The notes below the pieces were generated by a model. It was not told where the DNA came from. It saw nothing but the letters and a program-made list of their open reading frames with translations, and did not search any database. The position numbers and the translations under genes were made by a program. Below are positions 1-5,676 of a stretch of DNA of 7,513 nt, in pieces. How positions within the stretch are numbered: the first letter of the stretch is position 1; every line of letters starts with the position of its first letter. Origin of the DNA: an uncultured Methylophilus sp. (lineage in GTDB: Bacteria; Pseudomonadota; Gammaproteobacteria; Burkholderiales; Methylophilaceae); contig CAKZJM010000237.1 of assembly GCA_936943315.1 (NCBI GenBank), positions 1 through 7,513 of the forward strand, written 5' to 3'.

Positions 1-874
1 ACTGGGCGGCGGCATCGCCTCCTCTTCTTCTCAGTACCACACGGTGGCGCTGTCTTCTTTCCCAGGCGGCGTCGGCGTCGGCAATGTTGTTATAGCTGAG
101 TTCTTTGCCCTGCAACTGCTGCGCCGTCGCCAGGCTGCCGGGGGCAGGGTACAGGTCGCGGTAAAACGCGGCTTGCTGATGTGAGTTTTCGCCATAACGC
201 AGGTCTTGCACTTTGACAAAGTTGCTGTTCATCTGGCCTGGGAACTGGCTTAACACCGGCTTGCCCGCGGACTCGGTTTCAGCAAAGTCGATGGCGGACA
301 AATAGTTGCTGATGGCAGCGTCGTATTGCGCAATGCGGTTAAATGCGGCCACTGACAGTTTGAAACGCGTCGCTTTGGAAACACTGCCGTTGTTTGCTTT
401 CAGTTCGCTTACCACTTCGGCGTATTGGGCCGCGTCGGTCAGCACCGCCACGTCATTCCAGTTTTTGGCGGCAGAGCGCACCATGGCCGGGCCGCCAATA
501 TCGATGTTTTCAATCGCGTCTTCCAGCGTACAGTTGGCTTTGGCCACGGTCGCTTCAAACGGGTACAGGTTCACGGCGAGCAGGTCAATGTTCTCGATGC
601 CATATTCTTGCATTGCGGCCACATGCTCAGGCAAATCGCGACGGCCGAGCAGGCCGCCGTGTACTTTGGGGTGCAGGGTTTTGACGCGGCCATCCAGCAT
701 TTCAGGGAATCCGGTAAAGTCGCTGACTTCTTTGACCGGAATCTGGTTGTCACGGAACAGCTTGGCAGTGCCACCGGTGGAGAGGATTTCAACACCTAAT
801 TGATTGAGGGATTGTGCCAGTTCGAGCACACCGGTTTTATCGGAGACACTGATAAGCGCGCGTTTAATCGTCAT
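1..874 (-). CDS. purH: Bifunctional IMP cyclohydrolase / AICAR transformylase PurH, 5' part, runs off left edge
   Basis: PurH catalyses the last two steps of IMP synthesis: formylation of AICAR by 10-formyl-THF, then ring closure. It is cytoplasmic. The frame opens at the ATG at 872-874 (MTIKRALISVSDKTG) and stays open to base 2, giving 291 codons; the family is usually a little over 500 residues. The cyclohydrolase (MGS-like) domain fills roughly residues 1-195, with STGGTA, GFPEMLDGRVKTLHPKVHGG, NLYPF and DIGGPAMVRSAAKN. The transformylase domain begins with DLRYGENSHQQAAFYRD and reaches ELSYNNIADADAAWE, where E272 is encoded at 59-61. In the family a Cys-Val-Lys stretch should follow. Here codons 273-291 read RRQRHRVVLRRRGG and onward, which is not PurH, so bases 1-58 look foreign or misassembled. 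No in-frame start lies further upstream and no clear Shine-Dalgarno is visible. Its place downstream of dusB-fis is the usual betaproteobacterial order. Confidence 0.93.
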   Translation of the reverse strand, partial: MTIKRALISVSDKTGVLELAQSLNQLGVEILSTGGTAKLFRDNQIPVKEVSDFTGFPEMLDGRVKTLHPKVHGGLLGRRDLPEHVAAMQEYGIENIDLLAVNLYPFEATVAKANCTLEDAIENIDIGGPAMVRSAAKNWNDVAVLTDAAQYAEVVSELKANNGSVSKATRFKLSVAAFNRIAQYDAAISNYLSAIDFAETESAGKPVLSQFPGQMNSNFVKVQDLRYGENSHQQAAFYRDLYPAPGSLATAQQLQGKELSYNNIADADAAWERRQRHRVVLRRRGGDAAAQ

Positions 875-900
875 AATGAATGTGAGTGGAATTGCGTGAT

Positions 901-937
901 AAAAATGAAAAGGTCTGATGACGAATGTCACCAGACC
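901..937 (-). terminator. Rho-independent terminator after fis
   Basis: Read on the minus strand, 937-927 (GGTCTGGTGAC) pairs with 922-912 (GTCATCAGACC) around the 4-base loop ATTC at 926-923. This is an 11-bp stem whose only non-Watson-Crick pair is a G-U. A T-rich tract follows directly (TTTTCATTTTT, 911-901). It starts 9 bases past the fis stop and ends 26 bases before the purH start. It therefore closes the dusB-fis unit, but it could also act as an attenuator in front of purH. On the plus strand the G-U becomes an A-C mismatch and no T tract follows, so termination is directional. Confidence 0.85.
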
Positions 938-946
938 CGGTTAAGT

Positions 947-1183
947 CTATTCAAGGCCATAGGTGGCCATTTTTTTTCTCAGGGTGTTGCGGTTAATGCC
1001 CAATACGTCGGCGGCCTTGCTTTGGTTGCCGCCCACTTTATTGAGCACATATTCCAGCATGGGTTTTTCTACACAGCCCAGCACCATATCGTAAATGGCG
1101 TGAGGGGGTTGCCCATCCAGATGCGTGAAATAGTCGTCCAGTGACTCGCGCACGGCGAGACTCAATTTGCTATCAGTTTGCAT
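947..1183 (-). CDS. fis: DNA-binding protein Fis
   Basis: Fis is a small homodimeric nucleoid protein that bends DNA, activates rRNA and other growth-phase promoters and assists site-specific recombination. This copy has 78 residues, shorter than the 98 of E. coli because it lacks most of the N-terminal beta-hairpin arm; that is common in betaproteobacteria. The C-terminal half is diagnostic: the helix-turn-helix NQSKAADVLGINRNTLRKKM at residues 53-72 ends in the Fis/NtrC-type signature NRNTLRKKM, followed by the terminal YGL. The central helices (IYDMVLGCVEKPMLEYVL) form the dimerisation core. The ATG shares one base with the dusB stop (TAATG), so translation is probably coupled, which also fixes the start. 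Stand-alone size rules out an NtrC-type activator. The dusB-fis pairing is conserved in gamma- and betaproteobacteria. Confidence 0.95.
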   Translation of the reverse strand: MQTDSKLSLAVRESLDDYFTHLDGQPPHAIYDMVLGCVEKPMLEYVLNKVGGNQSKAADVLGINRNTLRKKMATYGLE

Positions 1184-2226
1184 TATGCTGCCAGCTCCTC
1201 GTTACGCTCGTTCTCGTTGTCGGAGTCTTCGTTGTCGGCATAGACCAGGCGCTCATTTTTTGCGCGCAGTTCGGCAAAAAAGTCATTGATGGCTTGCAGT
1301 TGCAATTCAATGGTTTGCAGGGTGTTCATGTTGTGGCGGAAAGCGGCAGAGCCCGATAAGCCTTTGGTGTACCAGGAAATATGCTTGCGAGCCACGCGCA
1401 TGCCGGTCAGGTCGCCATAAAACGCATATAAATCATGCAAGTGCTCCAACATGACCTGATGGATTTCTTCAACCGTGGGGGGCAGCATGTGCTCACCCGT
1501 GTTCAAAAAATGCTCGGTTTCACGGAATATCCAGGGGCGGCCTTGCGCGGCGCGGCCTATCATCACGGCATCTGCCTTGGTGTAGTCCAGCACAAACTTG
1601 GCTTTTTCGGGAGTGGTGATGTCGCCGTTGGCGATCAGTGGGATCTTGATGGCTTGCTTGACGGCCGCAATGGTGTCGTATTCTGCATCACCATGATAAA
1701 GGTCGTTGCGGGTGCGGCCATGGATGGTCAGGGCCTGCACGCCAATGTCTTCAGCCATTTTGGCAATCTGGATGGCATTTTTGTTTTGCCTGTCCCATCC
1801 GGTGCGGATTTTTAAAGTGACTGGCACATCGACGGCATTGACCACGGCTTTAAGAATTTGTGAAACCAGCGGCTCATCGCGCAGCAGGGCAGAGCCCGCC
1901 ATGACGTTACAGATTTTCTTAGCCGGGCAACCCATGTTGATATCAATAATTTGCGCGCCATTGTCCACATTGTGTCTGGCGGCTTCGGCCATCATGGCCG
2001 GTTCGGCGCCAGCAATCTGCACGGAGATTGGGCTGACTTCACCCTCGTGGTTGGCGCGGCGTTTGGTTTTTTCGCTGCCATACAACAGTGAGTTGGAGGT
2101 GACCATCTCGGACACGGCCAATCCTGCGCCCATTTTTTTGCATAGCATACGGAATGGCCTGTCCGTGACGCCTGCCATGGGAGCAACCACCAGGTTGTTC
2201 TTTAATTGATGTGGTCCGATTTGCAT
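1183..2226 (-). CDS. dusB: tRNA-dihydrouridine synthase B
   Basis: An FMN- and NADPH-dependent enzyme that reduces a D-loop uridine (U17 for DusB) to dihydrouridine in tRNA. The protein has 347 residues with a TIM-barrel then a helical tRNA-binding domain. Visible motifs are APMAGVTDRPFR at 15-26 (FMN site), the catalytic-loop motif INMGCPAKK with C100 as the expected proton donor, LKIRTGW at 138-144 (K139), HGRTR at 169-173, ANGDI at 199-203 and IGRAAQGRPWIF at 223-234 (phosphate and FMN binding). Residues 331-347 form an acidic, Asn/Glu-rich tail (NEDSDNENERNEE) beyond the usual end, of unknown role. The ATG at 2224-2226 directly precedes the family's start and has no clear Shine-Dalgarno. 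A TAAAAT that could be a -10 lies at 2276-2271 on the minus strand, without a convincing -35. The stop overlaps the fis start. Confidence 0.96.
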   Translation of the reverse strand: MQIGPHQLKNNLVVAPMAGVTDRPFRMLCKKMGAGLAVSEMVTSNSLLYGSEKTKRRANHEGEVSPISVQIAGAEPAMMAEAARHNVDNGAQIIDINMGCPAKKICNVMAGSALLRDEPLVSQILKAVVNAVDVPVTLKIRTGWDRQNKNAIQIAKMAEDIGVQALTIHGRTRNDLYHGDAEYDTIAAVKQAIKIPLIANGDITTPEKAKFVLDYTKADAVMIGRAAQGRPWIFRETEHFLNTGEHMLPPTVEEIHQVMLEHLHDLYAFYGDLTGMRVARKHISWYTKGLSGSAAFRHNMNTLQTIELQLQAINDFFAELRAKNERLVYADNEDSDNENERNEELAA

Positions 2227-2233
2227 GGTATGA

Positions 2234-2249
2234 ATCAGTGGCTACTGAT
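2234..2249. repeat. Short inverted repeat in the dusB leader
   Basis: ATCAGT (2234-2239) and ACTGAT (2244-2249) are perfect 6-bp arms around GGCT, beginning 8 bases upstream of the dusB ATG. In the dusB mRNA this would form a small hairpin in the ribosome-binding region, where no Shine-Dalgarno is visible. It could equally be a protein-binding site or chance. The rest of the 93-base gap between acrR and dusB holds no clear terminator for acrR. Confidence 0.35.
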
Positions 2250-2319
2250 AAGTCGGTGAAAAGACTGACTATTTTAACTGCAAATCGGCGATCAGGGAAT
2301 GTCTATATCGGTTTTTTGC

Positions 2320-2946
2320 TTATTTTTTACGCAGCTTGATATGCGCATCGATCAGTTGCAAGGCGCGGTCACGGAATAAGGAGCCTTCGGTGTCTTTGAC
2401 CCACATATGGAGTAAGCCGGAGAAAAACAGGTGTGTGTCCAGTGCCAGTTCTGCGGCGGAGAGTTGCGTCCCCACCTGGCCAATTTCCTGTGCTTTTGTG
2501 TAGGCCTGTTCCATTTTATGCACGAGTCCGCTACAGTTACTTAAAATTGATTGCAATACATCGGCAAATTCATCCACATATTCGCACTTGGTCATCATGA
2601 CCTCATAAGTGGCGCGAGTGGTTTGGTCGTTATCCAGCACCTGTATCGTGCTTTCCAGGTGTTTGCGGATACGTCCGAGAGGGTCTTTGTTGGACTCTTC
2701 GGATTGGCCAAGCAAGGTGTCATCCATGCGGTCGATCAAGGGCAAATAGACCTCTTCGCGCATGGCATGGAACAGCTCAGCCTTGTTCTGAAAGTGCCAG
2801 TAGACCGCGCCGCGGGTGACGCTGGCGTGCGTCGCAATTTGTTCCAGGCTGGTGCGACTCACACCTTTGAGCAGGAACATTTCGCGTGCAGCATCAATAA
2901 TACGTTGACGGGTGATGGCGGCATCTTCTTTGGTTTTACGTACCAT
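2320..2946 (-). CDS. acrR: TetR-family repressor of the adjacent RND efflux operon (AcrR/TtgR type)
   Basis: A dimeric one-component repressor that binds operator DNA with its N-terminal domain and is released when drugs or other hydrophobic ligands enter its C-terminal pocket. It has 208 residues, the usual length. The N-terminus (MVRKTKEDAAITRQRIIDAA) closely follows the AcrR pattern. The helix-turn-helix spans about residues 32-59 (TSLEQIATHASVTRGAVYW, then HFQNKAELF). The C-terminal domain contains TYEVMMTKCEYVDEFADV, matching the ligand-domain segment with KCEYV seen in AcrR/TtgR relatives. The ATG at 2944-2946 has only a weak AGAGA upstream. The gene is divergent from an RND adaptor/pump operon, and the region between them contains AcrR-like operators, so autorepression plus control of the pump is the expected role. 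The symbol is family-level; the inducer is unknown. Confidence 0.9.
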   Translation of the reverse strand: MVRKTKEDAAITRQRIIDAAREMFLLKGVSRTSLEQIATHASVTRGAVYWHFQNKAELFHAMREEVYLPLIDRMDDTLLGQSEESNKDPLGRIRKHLESTIQVLDNDQTTRATYEVMMTKCEYVDEFADVLQSILSNCSGLVHKMEQAYTKAQEIGQVGTQLSAAELALDTHLFFSGLLHMWVKDTEGSLFRDRALQLIDAHIKLRKK

Positions 2947-2968
2947 AAGTCTCTATCGCTCTTTCAGA

Positions 2969-2990
2969 TTCATTAAGGGTTCATTAAAGG
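2969..2990. repeat. 11-bp tandem direct repeat in the acrR leader
   Basis: TTCATTAAGGG (2969-2979) is followed immediately by TTCATTAAAGG (2980-2990), one mismatch in 11, and then by TTC, the start of a third unit. It lies 22-44 bases upstream of the acrR ATG. The period is near one helical turn. A replication-slippage duplication is the simplest explanation; a regulatory role is possible but unsupported. Confidence 0.5.
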
Positions 2991-3019
2991 TTCTTGTAGG
3001 GCGGGTATTTTACCAGTAG

Positions 3020-3050
3020 TGCCAAACTGAATATTTGGCAAATTTTTTGC
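3020..3050 (+). other. Inverted repeat with following T tract in the divergent region
   Basis: TGCCAAA (3020-3026) and TTTGGCA (3034-3040) are perfect 7-bp arms around a 7-base loop, followed on the plus strand by AATTTTTTGC (3041-3050). It resembles a weak intrinsic terminator reading rightwards, but no rightward gene lies upstream. In the other direction it would sit in the acrR leader transcript. It could also be an additional regulator site. Confidence 0.35.
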
Positions 3051-3059
3051 ACAACCCCA

Positions 3060-3087
3060 TTTACATACATACATGTTTGTATATAAT
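3060..3087 (+). promoter_or_regulatory. Predicted sigma-70 promoter of the efflux operon
   Basis: TTTACA at 3060-3065 (one mismatch to the -35 consensus), a 16-bp spacer, and a perfect -10, TATAAT, at 3082-3087. Initiation would be near 3094, giving a leader of about 49 bases. That leader carries the Shine-Dalgarno GAGGA at 3134-3138, four bases before the adaptor ATG. The whole promoter is covered by the proposed repressor sites. Confidence 0.65.
3062..3085. promoter_or_regulatory. Proposed AcrR-type operator 1
   Basis: A 24-bp pseudo-palindrome, TACATACAT-N6-TTGTATATA, with two mismatches from perfect symmetry. From memory, it closely resembles the 24-bp E. coli AcrR operator (TACATACAT-N6-ATGTATGTA). 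It spans the -35 and spacer of the rightward promoter, so binding would block RNA polymerase. Assignment to the adjacent TetR protein is inference from position and pattern. Confidence 0.65.
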
Positions 3088-3110
3088 ATACATCCAAGAT
3101 TGTATGTAAT
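3083..3110 (-). promoter_or_regulatory. Possible acrR promoter, overlapping the efflux promoter
   Basis: On the minus strand, ATTACA (3110-3105) is a 4-of-6 match to the -35, followed by a 16-bp spacer and TATTAT (3088-3083), a 5-of-6 match to the -10. Initiation would be near 3077, leaving a leader of about 130 bases. Its -10 lies almost exactly on the -10 of the rightward promoter, so the two could not be occupied at once. It is weaker than the rightward promoter, and another start closer to acrR cannot be excluded. Confidence 0.4.
3085..3108. promoter_or_regulatory. Proposed AcrR-type operator 2
   Basis: A second 24-bp pseudo-palindrome, AATATACAT-N6-TTGTATGTA. Its right arm has the TTGTAT core of operator 1 and its left arm has ATACAT. 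It shares base 3085 with operator 1, so the centres are 23 bp apart. It covers the -10 and the predicted initiation point of the efflux promoter and the -35 of the proposed acrR promoter. Confidence 0.55.
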
Positions 3111-3142
3111 CAAGTCTATTTTAAAATTTTTTTGAGGATAAC

Positions 3143-4324
3143 ATGTTGATTTCACAGACTATCCAGCCTCGTCATACCTTGCTCGTGCTTGCTTTGGGCG
3201 TTGTATTGAGTGCCTGCGGAAAATCATCCAACGAACAAAATCCAGCTGCGGGCGGTATGCCGGCCATGCCTGTGACTGTCCAGGCGGTGGCGGCGGAAAC
3301 GGTGCCGATCCAGACTGAAGTGGTTGCACAAACAGAAGGTGCCAAGCAGATTGAAGTCCGTCCGCGTGTGGGTGGGATTGTGCTCAAGCGCCTGTATCAA
3401 GAAGGTGAAACAGTGAAGGCTGGGCAGGATATGTTTTTGATCGACCCCGTGCCTTTCCAGTTGCAGGTTGATCAGGCAAAAGCACTGATTGCACAGCAAA
3501 AGGCGCGTATTGAGCAAACGGCACGCGAAGCCCAGCGTTTGAAAGGCTTGCTGGACAGCAAGTCCATCAGTCAGCGTGAATACGATAATGCGGTGTCAGA
3601 CAGTTCTGTGGCGACTGCCACCATGTTGCAGTATCAGGCGCAGTTGCGTGAAGCAGAACTCAACTTGTCTTATACCCATGTTAAGGCGCCAGAAGGCGGT
3701 ATCGGCGGCCGTTTTGTCCTTTCCGAAGGCGCGTTGGCCAGTGCTAACACCACCTTGCTAAGTACGATTGTGCAAGTGACGCCTATTTGGGTACGTTTCA
3801 GTTTGTCCGAGTCTGAATTGCAGGCATTGGGCGGGCATTTACGTCCTGGTAAGGTGCAAGATGTGCGTTTGATCCTGGCGGACGGTAGTGAGTATCCGTT
3901 GTCAGGAAAAATCAACTTCTCTGCCAGCCAGATTGACCCAGCCTTGGGCACACAGCAGTTGCGTGCCGAGTTCCAGAATCCGGACAGTACTTTGCTGCCA
4001 GGTCAGTTTGTGCGTGTACGCCTGACTACCGGTAAACGGAATGGCGTGTTCCTGATTCCGCAAACGGCGGTCCTCACCGGCCAGCAAGGTAAGTTTGTGT
4101 TTGTGGCGGATAAAGATAAAGAAGGTAAAACGGTGGCAGCCGTCAGACCCATTACCGTGGGTGGCTGGTTTGGCGAACGCTGGAGCGTGTTGAGTGGTTT
4201 GAATGCTGGCGACCAGGTGATCACTGACAACCTGATCAAGGTGCGTCCAGGTGCGCCAGTGGCTCCGCATGCGCCTGATGCTGCTCCGGCAGGTGCGCCA
4301 GGCCAGGAAAAGCCTAAGTCTTAA
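3143..4324 (+). CDS. acrA: RND efflux periplasmic adaptor lipoprotein (AcrA/MexA family)
   Basis: A membrane-fusion protein that couples an inner-membrane RND pump to a TolC/OprM-type outer-membrane channel. It has 393 residues, normal for the family. A lipoprotein signal is clear: RHTLLVLALGVVLSAC with lipidated Cys at residue 25. The first lipoyl half is at about 68-102 (EVRPRVGGIVLKRLYQEGETVKAGQ) and the second at 173-190 (LNLSYTHVKAPEGGIGGR). They flank an alpha-helical hairpin (105-172) whose tip has R132, L136 and S143, in the RxxxLxxxxxxS spacing used for channel contact. The beta-barrel follows at about 205-295 and the membrane-proximal domain at 300-370. The tail is Ala/Pro-rich. GAGGA at 3134-3138 supports the start. 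It is the first gene of the operon, under the proposed AcrR operators. The symbol is family-level; the substrate is unknown. Confidence 0.93.
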   Translation: MLISQTIQPRHTLLVLALGVVLSACGKSSNEQNPAAGGMPAMPVTVQAVAAETVPIQTEVVAQTEGAKQIEVRPRVGGIVLKRLYQEGETVKAGQDMFLIDPVPFQLQVDQAKALIAQQKARIEQTAREAQRLKGLLDSKSISQREYDNAVSDSSVATATMLQYQAQLREAELNLSYTHVKAPEGGIGGRFVLSEGALASANTTLLSTIVQVTPIWVRFSLSESELQALGGHLRPGKVQDVRLILADGSEYPLSGKINFSASQIDPALGTQQLRAEFQNPDSTLLPGQFVRVRLTTGKRNGVFLIPQTAVLTGQQGKFVFVADKDKEGKTVAAVRPITVGGWFGERWSVLSGLNAGDQVITDNLIKVRPGAPVAPHAPDAAPAGAPGQEKPKS

Positions 4325-4356
4325 TACCTCTTGTTACGTTGAGATTATGTTATTCA

Positions 4357-4380
4357 CGGCCTGAACCTCGCTTCAGGCCG
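4357..4380 (+). other. Strong intercistronic hairpin between adaptor and pump genes
   Basis: CGGCCTGAA (4357-4365) and TTCAGGCCG (4372-4380) form a perfect 9-bp GC-rich stem with the 6-base loop CCTCGC. Only ATTT follows, so it is a poor terminator. Partial attenuation, 3'-end protection of the adaptor mRNA, or translational control of the pump are more plausible. TTCAGG recurs at 4383-4388 and overlaps the pump's Shine-Dalgarno (AGGA, 4386-4389), so CCTGAA at 4360-4365 could pair with either copy. Confidence 0.65.
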
Positions 4381-4397
4381 ATTTCAGGAAAAACGAT

Positions 4398-5675
4398 ATG
4401 ACCCGATTTTTTATCACACGCCCGATTTTTGCCAGCGTGCTGTCTATCATCATCGTGTTGTCCGGTTTGGCAGCCGCTTTTAAGCTGCCTATTGCGCAAT
4501 ATCCGCAAATTGCACCGCCAACCGTGATCATCACTGCCAGTTATCCTGGCGCCAGTGCTGAAACACTGTCCAAAACCGTGGCTGCGCCGATTGAGGAGCA
4601 GTTAAGCGGCGTGGAAAACCTGCTGTACTTTAACTCCAGCTCAGACAGTAGCGGTACACTGACCATCACGGCGACCTTTGATATTGGCACCAATGTTGAC
4701 CAGGCGACGTTTAACGTCAGTAACCGCGTAAACATTGCCCTGCCTCGCTTGCCGGAAGATGTACGCCGAACCGGTGTCGTGGTGCAAAAACGTTCTAACG
4801 ACATCCTGTTGGTGGTGATGCTGATCTCCAGCAAAAAAGAGCATGACCGCTTGTTCCTGAGCAACTATGCGACGCTCAATGTGCTGGATGAATTCAAGCG
4901 CACCAAAGGGGTAGGCGATGTCACCATTTTTGGTGGCCAGGACTACTCTATGCGTATCTGGTTGCGTCCAGACCGTATGGCGCAACTAGGTGTTTCAACC
5001 AGTGATATTTCTGCGGCGATCAGTGCACAAAACGCGCAATACGCCGCCGGTAAAATTGGTGCAGAACCTGCACCTCCAAGCCAGCAGCTGTCATTTACCG
5101 TGACTGCTAAGGGCCGTCTCATTGATCCCGAAGAGTTTGGTAATATCATCGTGCGTGCCCAAGGCCCTAACGGTGTACTGCGCTTGAAAGATGTGGCGCG
5201 TATCGAACTGGGTGCGCAGAGCTATAACGTCGCCTCTGCACTGAATGGGCAGCCAGGTGTAGCGTTGCCTATCTTCTTGCAAAGTGGCGCCAACGCGCTG
5301 GAAACCGCTGAAGCCATCAAGGCCAAAGTCAATGAGTTGAAACTCAAGTTCCCAGAGGGCATGGATTACAACATTCCTTACGATACCAGTGACTTCGTCA
5401 AAGCGACCATCAAAGAAGTGTTCCATACCTTTGGTGAGGCGCTGGTGCTGGTGGTGCTGGTGGTGTTCCTGTTCCTGCAAAGCTGGCGCGCGACGCTGAT
5501 TCCGATGATTGCGGTGCCTATTTCGATTATCGGTACCTTTGCCGGGTTGTATCTGTTCGGCTTCTCCATCAACCTGCTGACGCTGCTGGCCCTGGTAACC
5601 CTGATTCTAAAAACATATGTCGAGTGGCAGGCGTCACGGGATGCTGCCAATCAAGAAAAGGAAGTGACGGCTTAA
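4398..5675 (+). CDS. acrB: RND efflux pump (AcrB/MexB family), N-terminal 400 residues, fused in frame to the CysW C-terminus
   Basis: The inner-membrane proton/drug antiporter of the RND system, normally about 1040 residues; here the frame has 425. The start MTRFFITRPIFASVLSIIIVLSG is the usual first helix. The porter domain follows (IAQYPQIAPPTVIITASYPGAS, then SGVENLLYFNS, RLPEDVRRTGV and IFGGQDYSMRIWL). Then come helix 2 (EALVLVVLVVFLFLQSWRATLIP), helix 3 (IAVPISIIGTFAGLYLFGFS) and the start of helix 4 (INLLTLLALV, to residue 400). The family should continue LAIGIVVDDAIVVVE, with the paired Asp of the proton relay. Instead residues 401-425 read TLILKTYVEWQASRD and onward, a CysW C-terminus. 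All later helices and the second porter repeat are missing, so the product cannot be a working pump. AGGA at 4386-4389, 8 bases before ATG, supports the start. Either a genuine deletion fusion or an assembly chimera; the second is more likely. Confidence 0.85.
   Translation: MTRFFITRPIFASVLSIIIVLSGLAAAFKLPIAQYPQIAPPTVIITASYPGASAETLSKTVAAPIEEQLSGVENLLYFNSSSDSSGTLTITATFDIGTNVDQATFNVSNRVNIALPRLPEDVRRTGVVVQKRSNDILLVVMLISSKKEHDRLFLSNYATLNVLDEFKRTKGVGDVTIFGGQDYSMRIWLRPDRMAQLGVSTSDISAAISAQNAQYAAGKIGAEPAPPSQQLSFTVTAKGRLIDPEEFGNIIVRAQGPNGVLRLKDVARIELGAQSYNVASALNGQPGVALPIFLQSGANALETAEAIKAKVNELKLKFPEGMDYNIPYDTSDFVKATIKEVFHTFGEALVLVVLVVFLFLQSWRATLIPMIAVPISIIGTFAGLYLFGFSINLLTLLALVTLILKTYVEWQASRDAANQEKEVTA
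5577..5675 (+). pseudogene. cysW: 3' remnant of sulfate ABC transporter permease cysW
   Basis: In the same frame as the upstream pump fragment, residues 394-425 (LTLLALVTLILKTYVEWQ, then ASRDAANQEKEVTA) have the form of a CysW C-terminus: last transmembrane helix LLALLALVTLxLK, an aromatic/Glu-Trp pair, and a short charged tail. CysW forms the sulfate/thiosulfate permease with CysT and is normally about 280-290 residues; only the final tenth is present. The stop is one base before the cysA ATG, which is the normal cysW-cysA arrangement and strongly supports the identity. The boundary lies inside the CTG-rich stretch 5577-5597, shared by both families, so its exact position cannot be set. Whether the truncation exists in the organism or only in the assembly is unresolved. 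Confidence 0.75.
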
Positions 5676-5676
5676 T

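Noticed and set aside
306..803. Plus-strand open frame of 165 codons
   Set aside because: It lies wholly opposite purH, whose protein motifs are unmistakable. The frame encodes a Ser/Ala/Arg-rich product with no recognisable domain and has no ribosome-binding site.
1435..2209. Plus-strand open frames opposite dusB
   Set aside because: They are antisense shadows of a gene with all DusB catalytic motifs; their products show no domain structure.
3121..3133. TTTTAAAA-like tract with seven T, considered as a terminator
   Set aside because: No GC-rich stem precedes it, and it lies in the leader just before the Shine-Dalgarno of the adaptor gene.
3902..4270. Minus-strand frames opposite the adaptor gene
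   Set aside because: Antisense shadows; the plus-strand frame is a complete AcrA/MexA-type protein.
5439..5480. CTG/GTG-rich run that looks like a microsatellite
   Set aside because: It encodes the hydrophobic RND helix 2 (ALVLVVLVVFLFLQSW), which is conserved in the family; codon preference explains the repetition.
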